A DNA stretch of 64,000 nucleotides, taken from Chrysemys picta bellii. Its lineage: Eukaryota > Chordata > Testudines > Emydidae. Shown here piece by piece: positions 34,801-46,800 of the stretch. Within the stretch, counting starts at the first letter, position 1; each line of letters starts with the position of its first letter. The position numbers were made by a program, and so were the translations under genes. The stretch lies in assembly GCF_011386835.1 (NCBI RefSeq), contig NC_088809.1, forward strand, positions 25,241,067-25,305,066, in the 5' to 3' direction. Below the pieces are notes generated by a model. It saw nothing but the letters and a program-made list of their open reading frames with translations, was not told the DNA's origin and made no database searches.

Positions 34801-37800
34801 TTCCCACCAGTTTTAAACCCCTCTTTTTGTGGCCTGCCCTCAATAGACGCCTGGGTCTGATCGAAGGCATCAGCTAAAAAAGCCATCTCTTCCACAGATT
34901 TTACATCTTTGTCCCATAGACACTGCTTTAAATCAGCTTTACATATGCCTAGAAGGGGGGAGGGATAGCTCAGTGTTTTGCGCATTAGTCTGCTAAGCCC
35001 AGGGTTGTAAATTCAATCCTTGAGGGGGCCATTTAGGGATCGGGGGGGGGGGATTGAAAAACAGTACTTGGTCCTGCTAGTGAAGGCAGGGGACTAGACT
35101 CAATGACCTTTCAAGGTCCCTTCCAGTTCTAGGAGATAGGAATATCTCCATATATTATATTATTATTTTATAATGCTCTTGAGGAACAAGATCCAACATT
35201 CCCTCAAAACTTGCCACCTCTTTACCCCTCACCCATTTTCCCAACAAATCTTTCATTTTGTTTACATATTCCCCATTACTCATCCCAATATCTCCTTTAA
35301 GATTCCTACATTTAATTCTATATGTTTTGGAGGTAATCTGAAAACTTCACAAAACAGTATCTTTAAATTTACAATAACCTAAAGCATCTTCAATAGGCAT
35401 TCCATTGAATACATTTCGAGCTTTACCAGTTAATTTCACAATCAGGATAGGAACTCTCTTATCATCAGGGATTTCGTGTATTACACACAGCCTTTCGAAG
35501 GTAGTCAGATATTCAGCAATATCGTCCTCTTCACTGTATACAGGACATAAGTGTTCCCATTTGTGGATTTCTGGAGTGATGGGAGTCATTGGGGTTGGGG
35601 CCCTCTGATTCTGCTTCTCTAGCAGGTCCAGCTGATGTTTTCTCTCTCTCTCTCTCTCTCTTTTTCTTTTCTCACTCTCTCTCTTTTTCTTCCATAGCCC
35701 TTCTATGAGCAGCCTCCTCTTCTTTGAGCCTCATTTGTGCCTGCTGCCACATTTGAAACTCACGGTCCTTTTCCTTCTCTGCCACTTCCTGTCTGACCAG
35801 CTCTAGTTTTGTAGCTGCCTCACTGATAGTCATTTTTCTGCTGTCTTGTGTTTAGTTCTCTCACCCAAAATAAACAAACAGAAAATAACAAAACTGTAAC
35901 CTCCTCCTGACTGTTCTTAGCCACTGCACTTAAGACGCACTTAAAATCACAAATATCAGTGCTTAAAGTGTGAACTCCACTTGGAGTAACAAGCCGCGCA
36001 TACACCCTGCTTGGTGTGCCACTGTGACGTTCCCCTGGTGATAGCTGGACCGATTATCTGCTAGGTCACTCCAATCCTTGACTCTGGGAGCCAGCCTGAC
36101 CCTGCTCTGCTGTGAGAACCCCCACTCCTGGGCTGTTCACGCACAGCCTCTGGCATGTAAGCTGCGTGGATTGTGCAACCAAATGACACTAGCCAATATC
36201 TGCGGTCCCAGACACAACCCTAGGAACCTCCGTCTTGCAGTGTCCAGTTATGCCCACTGGACGCTGTAAGCTTATATGAGTTTGTCAATTTAACAAAGAA
36301 ATTGATATGCAACAGGCTTGTTATCCCAAGGGGAGCCTCTGACACACTTCAAACCAAACGCATTGCTTCAGGTAGAATAAACAAACAGATTTATTAACTA
36401 CAAAGATAGATTTTAAGTGATTATAAGTCAAAGCACAACAAGTCGGATTTGGTCAAATAAAATAAAAGTAAAACGCATTCTAAGCTGATCTGAACACTTT
36501 CAATGCCCTTACAAACTTAGACACTTCTCACCACAGGCTGGCTGGTCGCCCTTCAGCCAGGCTCTCCCATTTGATCAGCGCTTCAGTCGCTTGGTGGTGG
36601 TGTCTGTAGATGGAGGTGGAAGAGAGAGGAAGAGCATGGCAAAATGTCTCTCTCTTTTATCATGTTCTTTCTTCCCTCTTGGCTTTGCCCCCCTCCCTTC
36701 AGAGTCAGGTGAGCATTACCTCATTGCAGTCCCACACTGACCAAGGGAAGGGGGGTGACTCACTGGAGTCCAACAGATCCTTTGTTGCTGCCTAGGCCAG
36801 TGTCCTTTGTTCCTGAGGCTGGGCTGGGTTTGTCCCATACATGCCCTGATGAGGCGTGAACTGCCCCTCTGTTCTTGGAGAGTTTTTGCCTGGGCCTGTT
36901 TTAAGTCACAAGGACACATTTTCAGCCTCATAACTACATACATGAAATTACAACCTATAACATTACTATAACATCACTATAACAACAATGCTCAGTGCAT
37001 CATGAGCTTCCGAAGACACCCAACATGACCGACTTTGCATTAGATACCACACAAGCCCTGAGGTAAGTGGGGAAATGGGATACCAGGAGGAAGCATGAGC
37101 AGGAGAGTGCAAGAGAGGAGGACTCCTGTCTCAGACTGAGAAAGCAGGACAATCAGCTAGTTATCTTAAGTGCCTATACACAAATGCAAGAAGCCTGGGA
37201 AACAAGCAGGGAGAACTGGAAGTCCTGGCACAGTCAAGGAACTATGATGTGATTGGAATAACAGAGACTTGGTGGGATAACTCACATGACTGGAGTACTG
37301 TCATGGATGGATATAAACTGTTCAGGAAGGACAGACAGGGCAGAAAAGGTGGGGGAGTTGCATTGTATGTAAGAGAGGAATATGACGGCTCAGAGTATGA
37401 AACTGCAGAAAAACCTGAGAGTCTCTGGATTAAGTTTAGAAGTGTGAGCAACAAGGGTGATGTCATGGTGGGAGTCTGCTATAGACCACCAGACCAGGGG
37501 GATGAGGTGGATGAGGCTTTCTTCCGGCAACTAGCAGAAGTTACTAGATAACAGGCCCTGGTTCTCATGGGAGACTTTAATCACCCTGATATCTGCTGGG
37601 AGAGCAATACAGCGGTACACAGACAATCCAGGAAGTTTTTGGAAAGTGTAGGGGACAATTTCCTGGTGCAAGTGCTGGAGGAACCAAATAGGGGCAGAGC
37701 TCTTCCAGACTGCTACTCACAAACCAGGAAAAATTAGTAGGGGAAGCAAAAGTGGATGGGAACCTGGGAGGCAGTGACCATGAGATGGTCGAGTTCAGGA

Positions 37801-40800
37801 TCCTGACACAAGGAAGAAAGGAGAGCAGCAGAATACAGACCCTGGACTTCAGAAAAGCAAACTTTGACTCCCTGAAGGAACTGATGGGCAGGATCCCCTG
37901 GGAGAATAACACGAGGGGGAAAGGAGTCCAGGAGAGCTGGCTGTATTTTAAAGAATCCTTATTGAGGTTGCAGGAAAAAAACCCATGAATATGATCAATA
38001 CTAAAATTAATAGGAATAACATTCCTACAACATGAGTAATACGACCAAGAAGTGAATGAGTGTCCATTAGGCCTGTCCGAAGGGCACAGGCAACATCAGT
38101 CCAAGTAGAATCAGCAGTCAGTTCAGTAGACAGTTGGAATGCATTTATTCCTCGAAGGGCCTTGGCTTCCCAAATCTGCATTCAGCGATGCTTGACCTGG
38201 AGTTGCCAGAGTAACTGTATCACATGGTCCCAGTTCATCCAGGTGGGCTCCGGTACCACCATAGTCCAATTAGTAGGTATTGTTGGGTGTCCTGTTACAT
38301 TAAGCCGATGCATAGCTGGTATATGAATCTGATAAGTGGAGTTTCCCAGCTGCAAGGAAAAGTTTCCTGGTCCAAATCCCACCCGCTCCACACACTTTCC
38401 ACCCTCCAAAACCTGGCCATTAAGCACGACCGATCCTGCCCAGCAAATTTTATTTCCCTGTTCTACCCAATGCTGAGGGGGTACGGGTTCTGAATACGGG
38501 TGGTGATTCTTGTGGCCATCTCTTTCAGGTATTTCCCTGTCCCACCCACGCAAGACCCATGTGTGGGTAGTATACCTTGGATCCCATTAGAAACCATGTG
38601 TTGTTATTTGTTATTGGGACCTTTTTCATTTGCACCCACGCCCGAACCCCACTTGTAAAAGGATGGCTGAGGTCCATTTTCCTTCAGCCACTCCCCTGAC
38701 AGTAAGGGTACACAGGCTCAGTGTACAGTCCCCCCAAAATTGTCTGCCAGGTGACTCTAAAGGACCAATACATCTTTAATTGATTTGCTACATCAGTCCC
38801 CTCCAACCCAGATGGCCATAAACCCCGGCGGGCATCCTGCAAGAGGTTTACAAGATGATTGGTGAGGGTTTGTTGAACCTGGTTACATGCTTCTCCCCAC
38901 AAAATAGTCTTTACACTGTTCACCAGTTCACTCATAAGGGATTCTGTAATATTCTCAAGGGTTAGAATAACATTTCCCAACAAACGATCTGTTAAGCTAA
39001 GCGCAGATCCCTGTAATAATCCCCCATGTCTCCTAGCCCCAGGGCATGTTCCAAGCGTTGGATTCGAGCCGCTACATCAGCTTCCTGCAGCGAGTTCCAG
39101 CCTTCCCAGAGGTAGTTTCTGAGGGCTCGCCATTTTTGGATGTTCTTTTTTAATTCCCATCCAACCATTTCTAATGAGTTTTAAATTGCCCATAGCAGCA
39201 TTATTTCACCTACTTTGGTAAACTGAGAACAGTTAGCAAATGTAGTACTGAGATACCAGTCAGTGGGGAACAGAGTGATGTACATAGTTGGGGATTGGTC
39301 CTGCTTTGAGCAGGGGGTTGGACTAGATGACCTTTCAAGGTCCCTTCCAGTTCTATGAGATAGGTATATCTCCATATATTATTATCAGAGTCAGTAGATG
39401 GTGGGCTAGGAGAAGGGAGAGTGGATTGACATGGGGTATCCGTGGATGCCCTATGTGCCCTGGTGTGTGGTAGCACAACGGGTGTAGGTTTAAAATTACT
39501 GACCACTTCGGGTGCATCGGGTAAGGCTGTACACCCTGATCCCACCTCTCCAAATTTACATTGGCGAGCATACGGAATAAACCCCCAATAGTATGCAGTA
39601 CCACAATTTGTTAAAGCACAATTTCCTCCCTGCCACCAAGAATTGTTCGCCTTTGATACCAGGGCCACTGTTGGACTTGTTCTGGAGTGTAGTACTTCGA
39701 TTCCTGTTGTATTCCAATGTTCTCCAGATTAGGGGCTGGATAACGAGGCTGATTAAATCCGACCCATGCAGCAGTGAGAAGTATCCACAGGAGTGGCCAC
39801 AGTCCTGAAAAAACAGAATCACTTCATTCCTTTTGCCATTTGGTTAAGGCATTATGGCGCTTCACCTGAGAGACATGAGCCCACCAGTGCTGATCCTCAT
39901 GGGATGAGCACACCAGAGATGGATGAATCATGTCAGCTACCAGATAAGGACCCTCCCACCAAGGTACTGGAAAGGGATGGGGGCCGTGAGCACGATACAT
40001 TACCAGCATCCCTGTTTGTATCTGATCCAGGGGATTGTATGGGGGATGGTACCAGGCTTTGGCCTTAGCCTGGTTTTGGTTTTGGCCTTAGCCTTGCCCT
40101 CTGATTGGGCAGCCTCCCTGTGTAGTATTCGGATTCGCTCCTGAAGTTGGAAGATCCAGTCCTCCATGTTTGTCTGCACGACCTGTTCCATCGGTGGGGG
40201 TGTGAGCAGGATTTCCCCCCAAGGCATTGCTCTGCCCGTTAGCAGTTCGTGAGGACTGAAGCCTGTGGCCCTGGCAGGCCGGGCTCAGATACGCATTAAA
40301 ATGAAAGGCAAGAGCTTGGCCCAATTGGTGCCTCCCAGACTGGCACCCTTCCAACGCTCCTCCTTGATGGTGCGATTCATGCACTCCACTTGCCCAGCGG
40401 CTTGAGGGTGGTAGGGGATGTGGAGTTGCCACTCCACCCCCCAGCAGTTCACTGAGATGCTGCAATAGAGAACTGTGAAATGCTGGCCCTCGATCTGAAT
40501 CCATGATTTGGGGAAACCCCCAGCGAACAAAGACCTGGGTAACAAGCAGTGAAGCAGTGGTTTTGGCAGTTGGGAGTAGGGAAGGCTTCCACCCACTTAC
40601 TGAATGCCTCCACAATTACCAGCATGAACCGATACCCAGCTTTAGTACAGGGTAGGGGGCCCACATGGTCCATCTGTATTCTTTCCCAGGGACCAGTCAA
40701 GGGTCACTCCATGAGCTGGGGCTGGCTGGTGTCGGGCACACTCCAGACATGCAGCTAGCCAAGCTTTAACATCCCCTTTCCAGGAAGGCCACCAACCCAG

Positions 40801-43800
40801 GCGGCTTACCGTATCCTCATTTCTTCCTCCCTTGGGTGTCCACCCAACTTAGAGCCATGTACCCACCGCAGCAGGGTGTCCCTCCACCGAAGTGGTATGC
40901 AGGGGACTCCAGGAGTGGACCACAGAGGGTGGGATACAGATGTAGTTACCCTTAAAATGTGACAGGCCCAATTCTCACTGCCTTGCTGCATGGGTCCTCA
41001 TTTACACTTACGCAAATTGAGGGCAAGCCAAATTCCCAATCATTCACTCCCATGAGAGGAAGCAATTGCGCTCGGCACATGTGTAAACACCACTTTATTT
41101 CCATATGTGCAGCATTGAAAAGGATGGGCAAGCCTGGTGGTCCCAGGGGGGTTGCGTTGAGTTCAGGCCCACACCAATACTAACCATGTAGGCCAGATGT
41201 TTCAAAAGTACCCGCCGAGTTGGGGATTCATCTCAATGTGAGCATCTGAAATGTGGGCCTTAGTCTTGTGTTTCAGTATTCAAGACTTAAATCCCTATGG
41301 CCCAACCCTAATACCAGCTGTACCCAAGCATTTTATCTGGTGAAAGATTGTTACAATTAGATACAATAATCATTAGTCAATTGGGTTAATTACAACCTCT
41401 ATTCTTTACATGAATGCTCAAGAGTTAATGAAGTGGAAAGTCTGAGAAGTGATACTAACGAGTTCTTACTGAGCCAAACAGACAGAAACATCAAACACAA
41501 GTCACAATTTCAAATCAAGGTGCATTTTGATTAGGAAAAAGCTTGAGCAGTGAAAACATGACAGTTCCAGTGCTGGTCCGTTAAAATGGAATTTGCTGAT
41601 CAAAGTTATAGAGGGGTTGGGAAAAGGACTGGAAACAGAATCTTGCTGCAGTTTTAACCATGAAAAGAAGTTAGCACAGAAATGTGGGCCACCAGGGATA
41701 TGGCTAGGTTCTGATACTGCCCAGAGTGTGCTAATGTTTGTCGGAGAGCCCTCATGTTCACCTAAGAGCCGGTTTATTGCTACCTAGTAGGATTGTGGGT
41801 CTCTATTACTGGCTGTGTTGCTGAGCGAATTGTGATTCTCCATTCCCTGAAGGGAGCTTCACTCTGTCTCTTCACATTCTCAGCAGACCCACGCCCTTGT
41901 CTCCTGCTCCTCACCTGTCTGGTGACCCTGTCAGCCTCCGTTCTCAGAATGGACACACACAACCTGCACATCTTCAAGAGATCCATCACTAATATCACAA
42001 AGACAGCTCCAAAGGCATCTGAAGCTGGTAGGTAGCTCCCAAGAGGCAGCTCCCGTTTCCCTGCACGATTCCCCAGATGCTGTCTCTTTAACTGTTGGTT
42101 TGCATTTTCCCAGGTCAAATCCGGCTGGTGAATGGCTCCACCCACTGTGCTGGGCGGGTGGAAATTCTGTACAACAATGTCTGGGGCACTGTGTGCGATG
42201 ACAGCTGGGACTTAAATGATGCATCAGTAGTGTGTCGGCAGCTGGGCTGTGGGGACGCGGTATCGGCACCAGGCACAGCTCACTTTGGACAAGGATCTGG
42301 CCCCATCTTACTGGACGATGTTAATTGCAGAGGAGGAGAATCTGCCCTCACAGAGTGCACCTTAAAGCCTTGGGGAGACCACAACTGTAACCATGGAGAA
42401 GATGCCAGTGTGGTGTGTTCAGGTAATGCTGATGACTGCCGTAACCTACCCTCGCCAGAGGGGCGGCGGGTGACGGGAGGCTATTTCCATACCCTACCCT
42501 CGCCTGGGGGCAGGAGGCTATTGCTGTTCCTGACCTTCTCCCGGGGGATGGGGGTGGGAGGCTATTGCCAAATTTGCTGTACCCTACCCTTGCCGGGGGA
42601 GTAGAGAGGGCAGGAGGCTAGTTCTGTACCCTACACTTGCCCAGAGGTGGGGATGGGAGGCTATTGCTGTAGCCAACCCCTCGCTTTCGCTTGGACAGGC
42701 CTTCCCCAATGCCAGTGAGCTGCAGCGACTGGTGCAGCCTGTGGTCTAGTCCCACACTCCTGTGGGCTCCAGGGGGAGCTCTGGGGTGCACCAGGGGACA
42801 GACCCTCTCCTTTGTCACACTGGGGTAACCCCACTGACTCAGGGGTGCTACCCTGTTTACTTGGGTATTGGGGGAGCAGACTGGCCCATGTCAGAATCGC
42901 TCTGCTGTCCTGCTACCAGCATGGCCCAGGCCGCCAGTCTGGCTGGGATCAGGTGTGCTGGAACTAGGGGTGCTTGGGGATGCTGCCCCACCCCCTGACT
43001 TGAAGTGGTTTCTGTCATATACAGGGTTCAATGGCTCTCAGTACCCCCACTATAAACATTGTTCCAATGCCACTGGCCTGGAATCCCACCAGCTTGGGCG
43101 CCTCCTGCTAGGGTCCCGATGGGGAGAGCGGCAGAGCTGAGGGAGGCCGAGGCCTAGTCCTCACTGGGACCAGGCCATGTCTCTAGGTAGGGTCGCCATG
43201 GTTACAGCTCTCTAGGACCAGGGCCGGCTCTAACTTTTTTGCCGCCCCAAGCAAAACAAAAACAAAAAAAACGCCCCGCCGTAACAAACCGCCCCCCCCC
43301 CCACAGTGCCGCCCCGCCGAACCAAAAACAACCCCCTCCCCCAAGTGCCGCCCCGCTGAACCAAAACAAACAAACAAACAAAAAACCCGAGCGCTGGCCC
43401 ACCACCCCAAGATTGGCCCCCCCTTACAAGGTGCCGCTCCAAGCACGTGCTTGGTTGGCTGGTGCCTGGAGCCGGCCCTGTCTAGGACCTCCGCCCTCCT
43501 CCCCCCCCCAATAGAGATGTGGCTAGAGTGACAAGTCGTGGATCTATCTGTGGGTACGGGGAGCAGGAGGAACTCAAAGGGGTGGATGAGGGGGGCCAGG
43601 AGAGAGCCAGAGCAAGGGAAAGGGGAAATTCATGCAGGGGAGCCCGAGAGAGGAAGGGGGTGGGGGAGACACATTGAGAAGCAGAGATGGGGCCGTGCAG
43701 GTAACTCCAGAGGGAAACGATGGGTTTGACAAGATGAGTTTATGAATTTGGGAGGAGGCACAAGGGAGACAGTGGGGAAATTTCTGTGTTCACTGCATAT

Positions 43801-46800
43801 GCAAATTAGGGCATTGCATTATTTGCATTAAATTGCCAGCTTTCTGCACCCATGGTATTAGCAGGTCCTCCAGCCATGCAACAGCTCAGATGATCTCCCC
43901 TGCCTCTCGATCAGACTGCATCACCCCCTCTGAATCCCCATCTTGGTTTCACTCCTTATTCTCTCTTGGCCCATGACTCTGATCTCATCGCTCACTCCCT
44001 GGTTGCCGCCCTTCCCCTTTGCCAACAATGTCAGCTCCACACACACACCCTCACCCCTTCCCAGCTCAAAGCCCTTCCCCACACTGAGCATTGTGCATGG
44101 GGCACCTTCCCCATCTGGCTTGCCATGCCCCCAGCCTCCCAACAGTCAAGTGTCGGTTAGACTCAGGCTGGGAGTCTCAAAAGCGCCTAAGGGAGTTGGC
44201 TACCCAAATCCCATACATGTGCCTCACTCCCTTAAGCAGCTCTGAAAATCCCAGGCCAGGTTTACATTAGGAGTGTGGTTCTGGTGTAGCTGTATCAGTA
44301 CTGTACTGACAAAGCCCTGCTAGTCTGGTCGCAGCTTCTATCAGTAAAGCTGGCCTTTGCTTTCCCTACACATCCGATGTGAAACAAGCCAGCCCGGTCA
44401 ACGTGCAGTTCTGCTGGTAAAGCAGTGTCTTCCCTAGGGGCTTTGCCAGCACAGCTTTGTCAGTCCAAGATCGTATCCCCTCTCACCCCTGACTGAGCTG
44501 GCTCTGCTGGCAGAAGTCTGGGGTGTAGATTTGGCCTCGGCCTCACTTCTTCCATGGCACCCACAAGAAGTGACCCCAGATTCACTCAGACACTATTATA
44601 CACACACATACAAAAATATCACTCAAAGTTACACCTTCCTCTGGGCTTCCCAGGGCATCCTGTCTCCTCCATTTCTGTCATTTTGATTGAAAGCTCTTTG
44701 GGGCAGGGAATGTCTTCATGTTGAGTCTTGCCCCGTGGGGAGCTCTCTCTCTATCTGTCTGTCCATATACTAGCCCACCATCAGAGGGATCAGGGAGATC
44801 AGAAGAGTACTTGAAGCTTGACTGAAAATTGGCCAGAATTGGCAGCCGGTGTAGGCCCGATCTGGTATTCCATAGGGTGGCTGGTAGCTCATTCTCTTTG
44901 AAGGAGAGGGAGATGATTGAAGCTACCCTGGCCATCAGGTGGCCTGTACCAGCCTTCCCCAACTATGAAGTGCAAGAGGTCTGTTTGCAAGGGGTGGACT
45001 GGCATTCCTCAGTCCTTCCAAGGCTTGTTCACCCTGCAGTACTGCAGATAGGCTGTTTGCCATCCAGAGCCTCCTGGAAGTTCTCTGGCATCAGGAGCTT
45101 ACCCTTTGGCCTCTATTAGTTTGACTAAATTGGTTGGTGTACCCATGGTTGGATCCCTTTGATCTTTGTGGCGGGAAGGCGTTGGCCTGTCTAGGAGAAC
45201 GATGTGATTCCGACACTGCTGAGGTCTAAACCCAGGACAAAAATGAGGCCTAGTGATTGTGCAGACCTTAAATGTGGCCAGTGTCAAGCTGGGAGAAGTC
45301 CATGGCTACCTTGATGGCTGAGGCCTGAGCTGGCAGGCCGAGTGTATAGTCTTCACTGGGGGTGAAGTTTCCCAGGACAGTGAATCTTTGGGGCTCCCTC
45401 TCCAAGTCTGGCAGAAGCTCTACTTGGTCCTTTGGGGATTGCCCAACCTCGTGTCCTGTTTTTACTGGCATTTCCATGTTTATTCAATCCCTGGACTCAC
45501 AGACCAGGTGCGCACATTCATATGCCTTCACTGTACGAATGAGGCCTAGTTTACATTACATGTCAGATGGGGATAATATGGCCCTGCCACCTTCCTTACC
45601 CTGCTGGGATTGAGGATCTGAACTAGGGACTACTGGTAGCTAGGACTGGCATTGGGTTTCCTACATCATCTGCTCAGACGTGGATGATGCATCCTGGATC
45701 AGGATCTCATCCATGACCAGGTCAGATCAGACCATAATCAGCAGTGCTTAATTTGTTATGAAAGAGGTGATGGGGCGCAACTGATGCAGCAAGCCCATAG
45801 GTGCCAGGGCTCTGAACTGCCAAGTCTAGTGGTGCCGGGGCTCAGCGCTGGTGAGCTCTGGCACAAATAAATCAGGGAAACATGGAGGGAACAGACCAAG
45901 TGACTTGCTGATACCAAAGGGCTATGGTGAGTGTGGTTACTTTACTCAGGCCTCTGGCAAGTGATACCCTGGGACTAGAGAGGGATCCAACAGCATTTCA
46001 TCTCCAGGGAATATTCAGGCAGACACACACCTATTGACTCTGCATTTTCCCGTAAGGAACACAAAGCCGGGCATCAATCTGTGCCACTGACCCAGTGTGC
46101 AGCGAGCCTGTTCCCATTGCTCTGCAGACCTGACACTACAGGCCAGCAAGGATGTCAGTAGGAAGCTGCTCCAGCATTTTTCTCTGCAGCGATAACTCCT
46201 GGGCAGACTCCTCATGACAGAAATAAAACCGACCCCCCTCCCCACCCGCACTGATCCTGGATGACCTGAACATGGAGCGTGGGGAATGGGCATGGGACAG
46301 CAGGGTGGATGGAGAATGGCCTTGAATCATGACTATTAAGAGGGGGGAACTTTGATATTACAGGCCCTGGGGGGCATGAATCCCTGGTGAAGCCCCGCTG
46401 GGGCAAAAGCTGCCAGCTGTGCGGGTTCGGGTGAGAATGGCCTGGAACAGCCTGGCTTGGCCCACTCCAAACACTTTGAATGCATATGGCCCCCTCAGTC
46501 TGGATTCATTCCCGAGATGACACGAGACCCAAACATCATTTTAACCCTTTCCAGACCTTTGTTTGCCCATGCAAGCATGCAGCATCGCAGCATTGCCCTG
46601 AATGTAGCCACAGCAGGATGATCGGAAGCTTTAGTGCCTAGTTTCATGGGTTCTGGTTAAATCAGCCTCTCTCTCCTGCCTTCAGCCAAGCCCAAGGACT
46701 GCAGTGAGATCCCCTCAGGCAGCCCCAGCGGCATCTACCTCATCCAGCCCACAGGACTGCACCAGCTCGTGGTGTACTGCGACATGAACGAAACATCCGG

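Larger units (their letters stand above)
34425..35850 (-). pseudogene. Gypsy gag remnant
   Basis: The N-terminus is a charged coiled coil ([20 protein letters not shown]), part of which is encoded by a TC-rich microsatellite at 35637-35690. A SCAN-like capsid segment follows ([20 protein letters not shown] then [11 protein letters not shown]). Near the end is a CCHC knuckle, [15 protein letters not shown]. This resembles the Gmr1-like gypsy gag from which SCAN domains are thought to derive. Stops, a SINE and a Penelope insertion break it. Confidence 0.78.
32420..37051 (-). mobile_element. Ty3/gypsy retroelement remnant with one LTR
   Basis: From right to left on the minus strand: LTR (36023-37051), a likely primer-binding site, gag (about 35850-34400), a protease region (about 34300-33950) and a long low-complexity spacer to about 32420. 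There it is cut off near the CR1 3' end. No reverse transcriptase or second LTR is present. A SINE (34954-35166) and a short Penelope insertion (34613-34719) sit inside gag. Confidence 0.75.
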
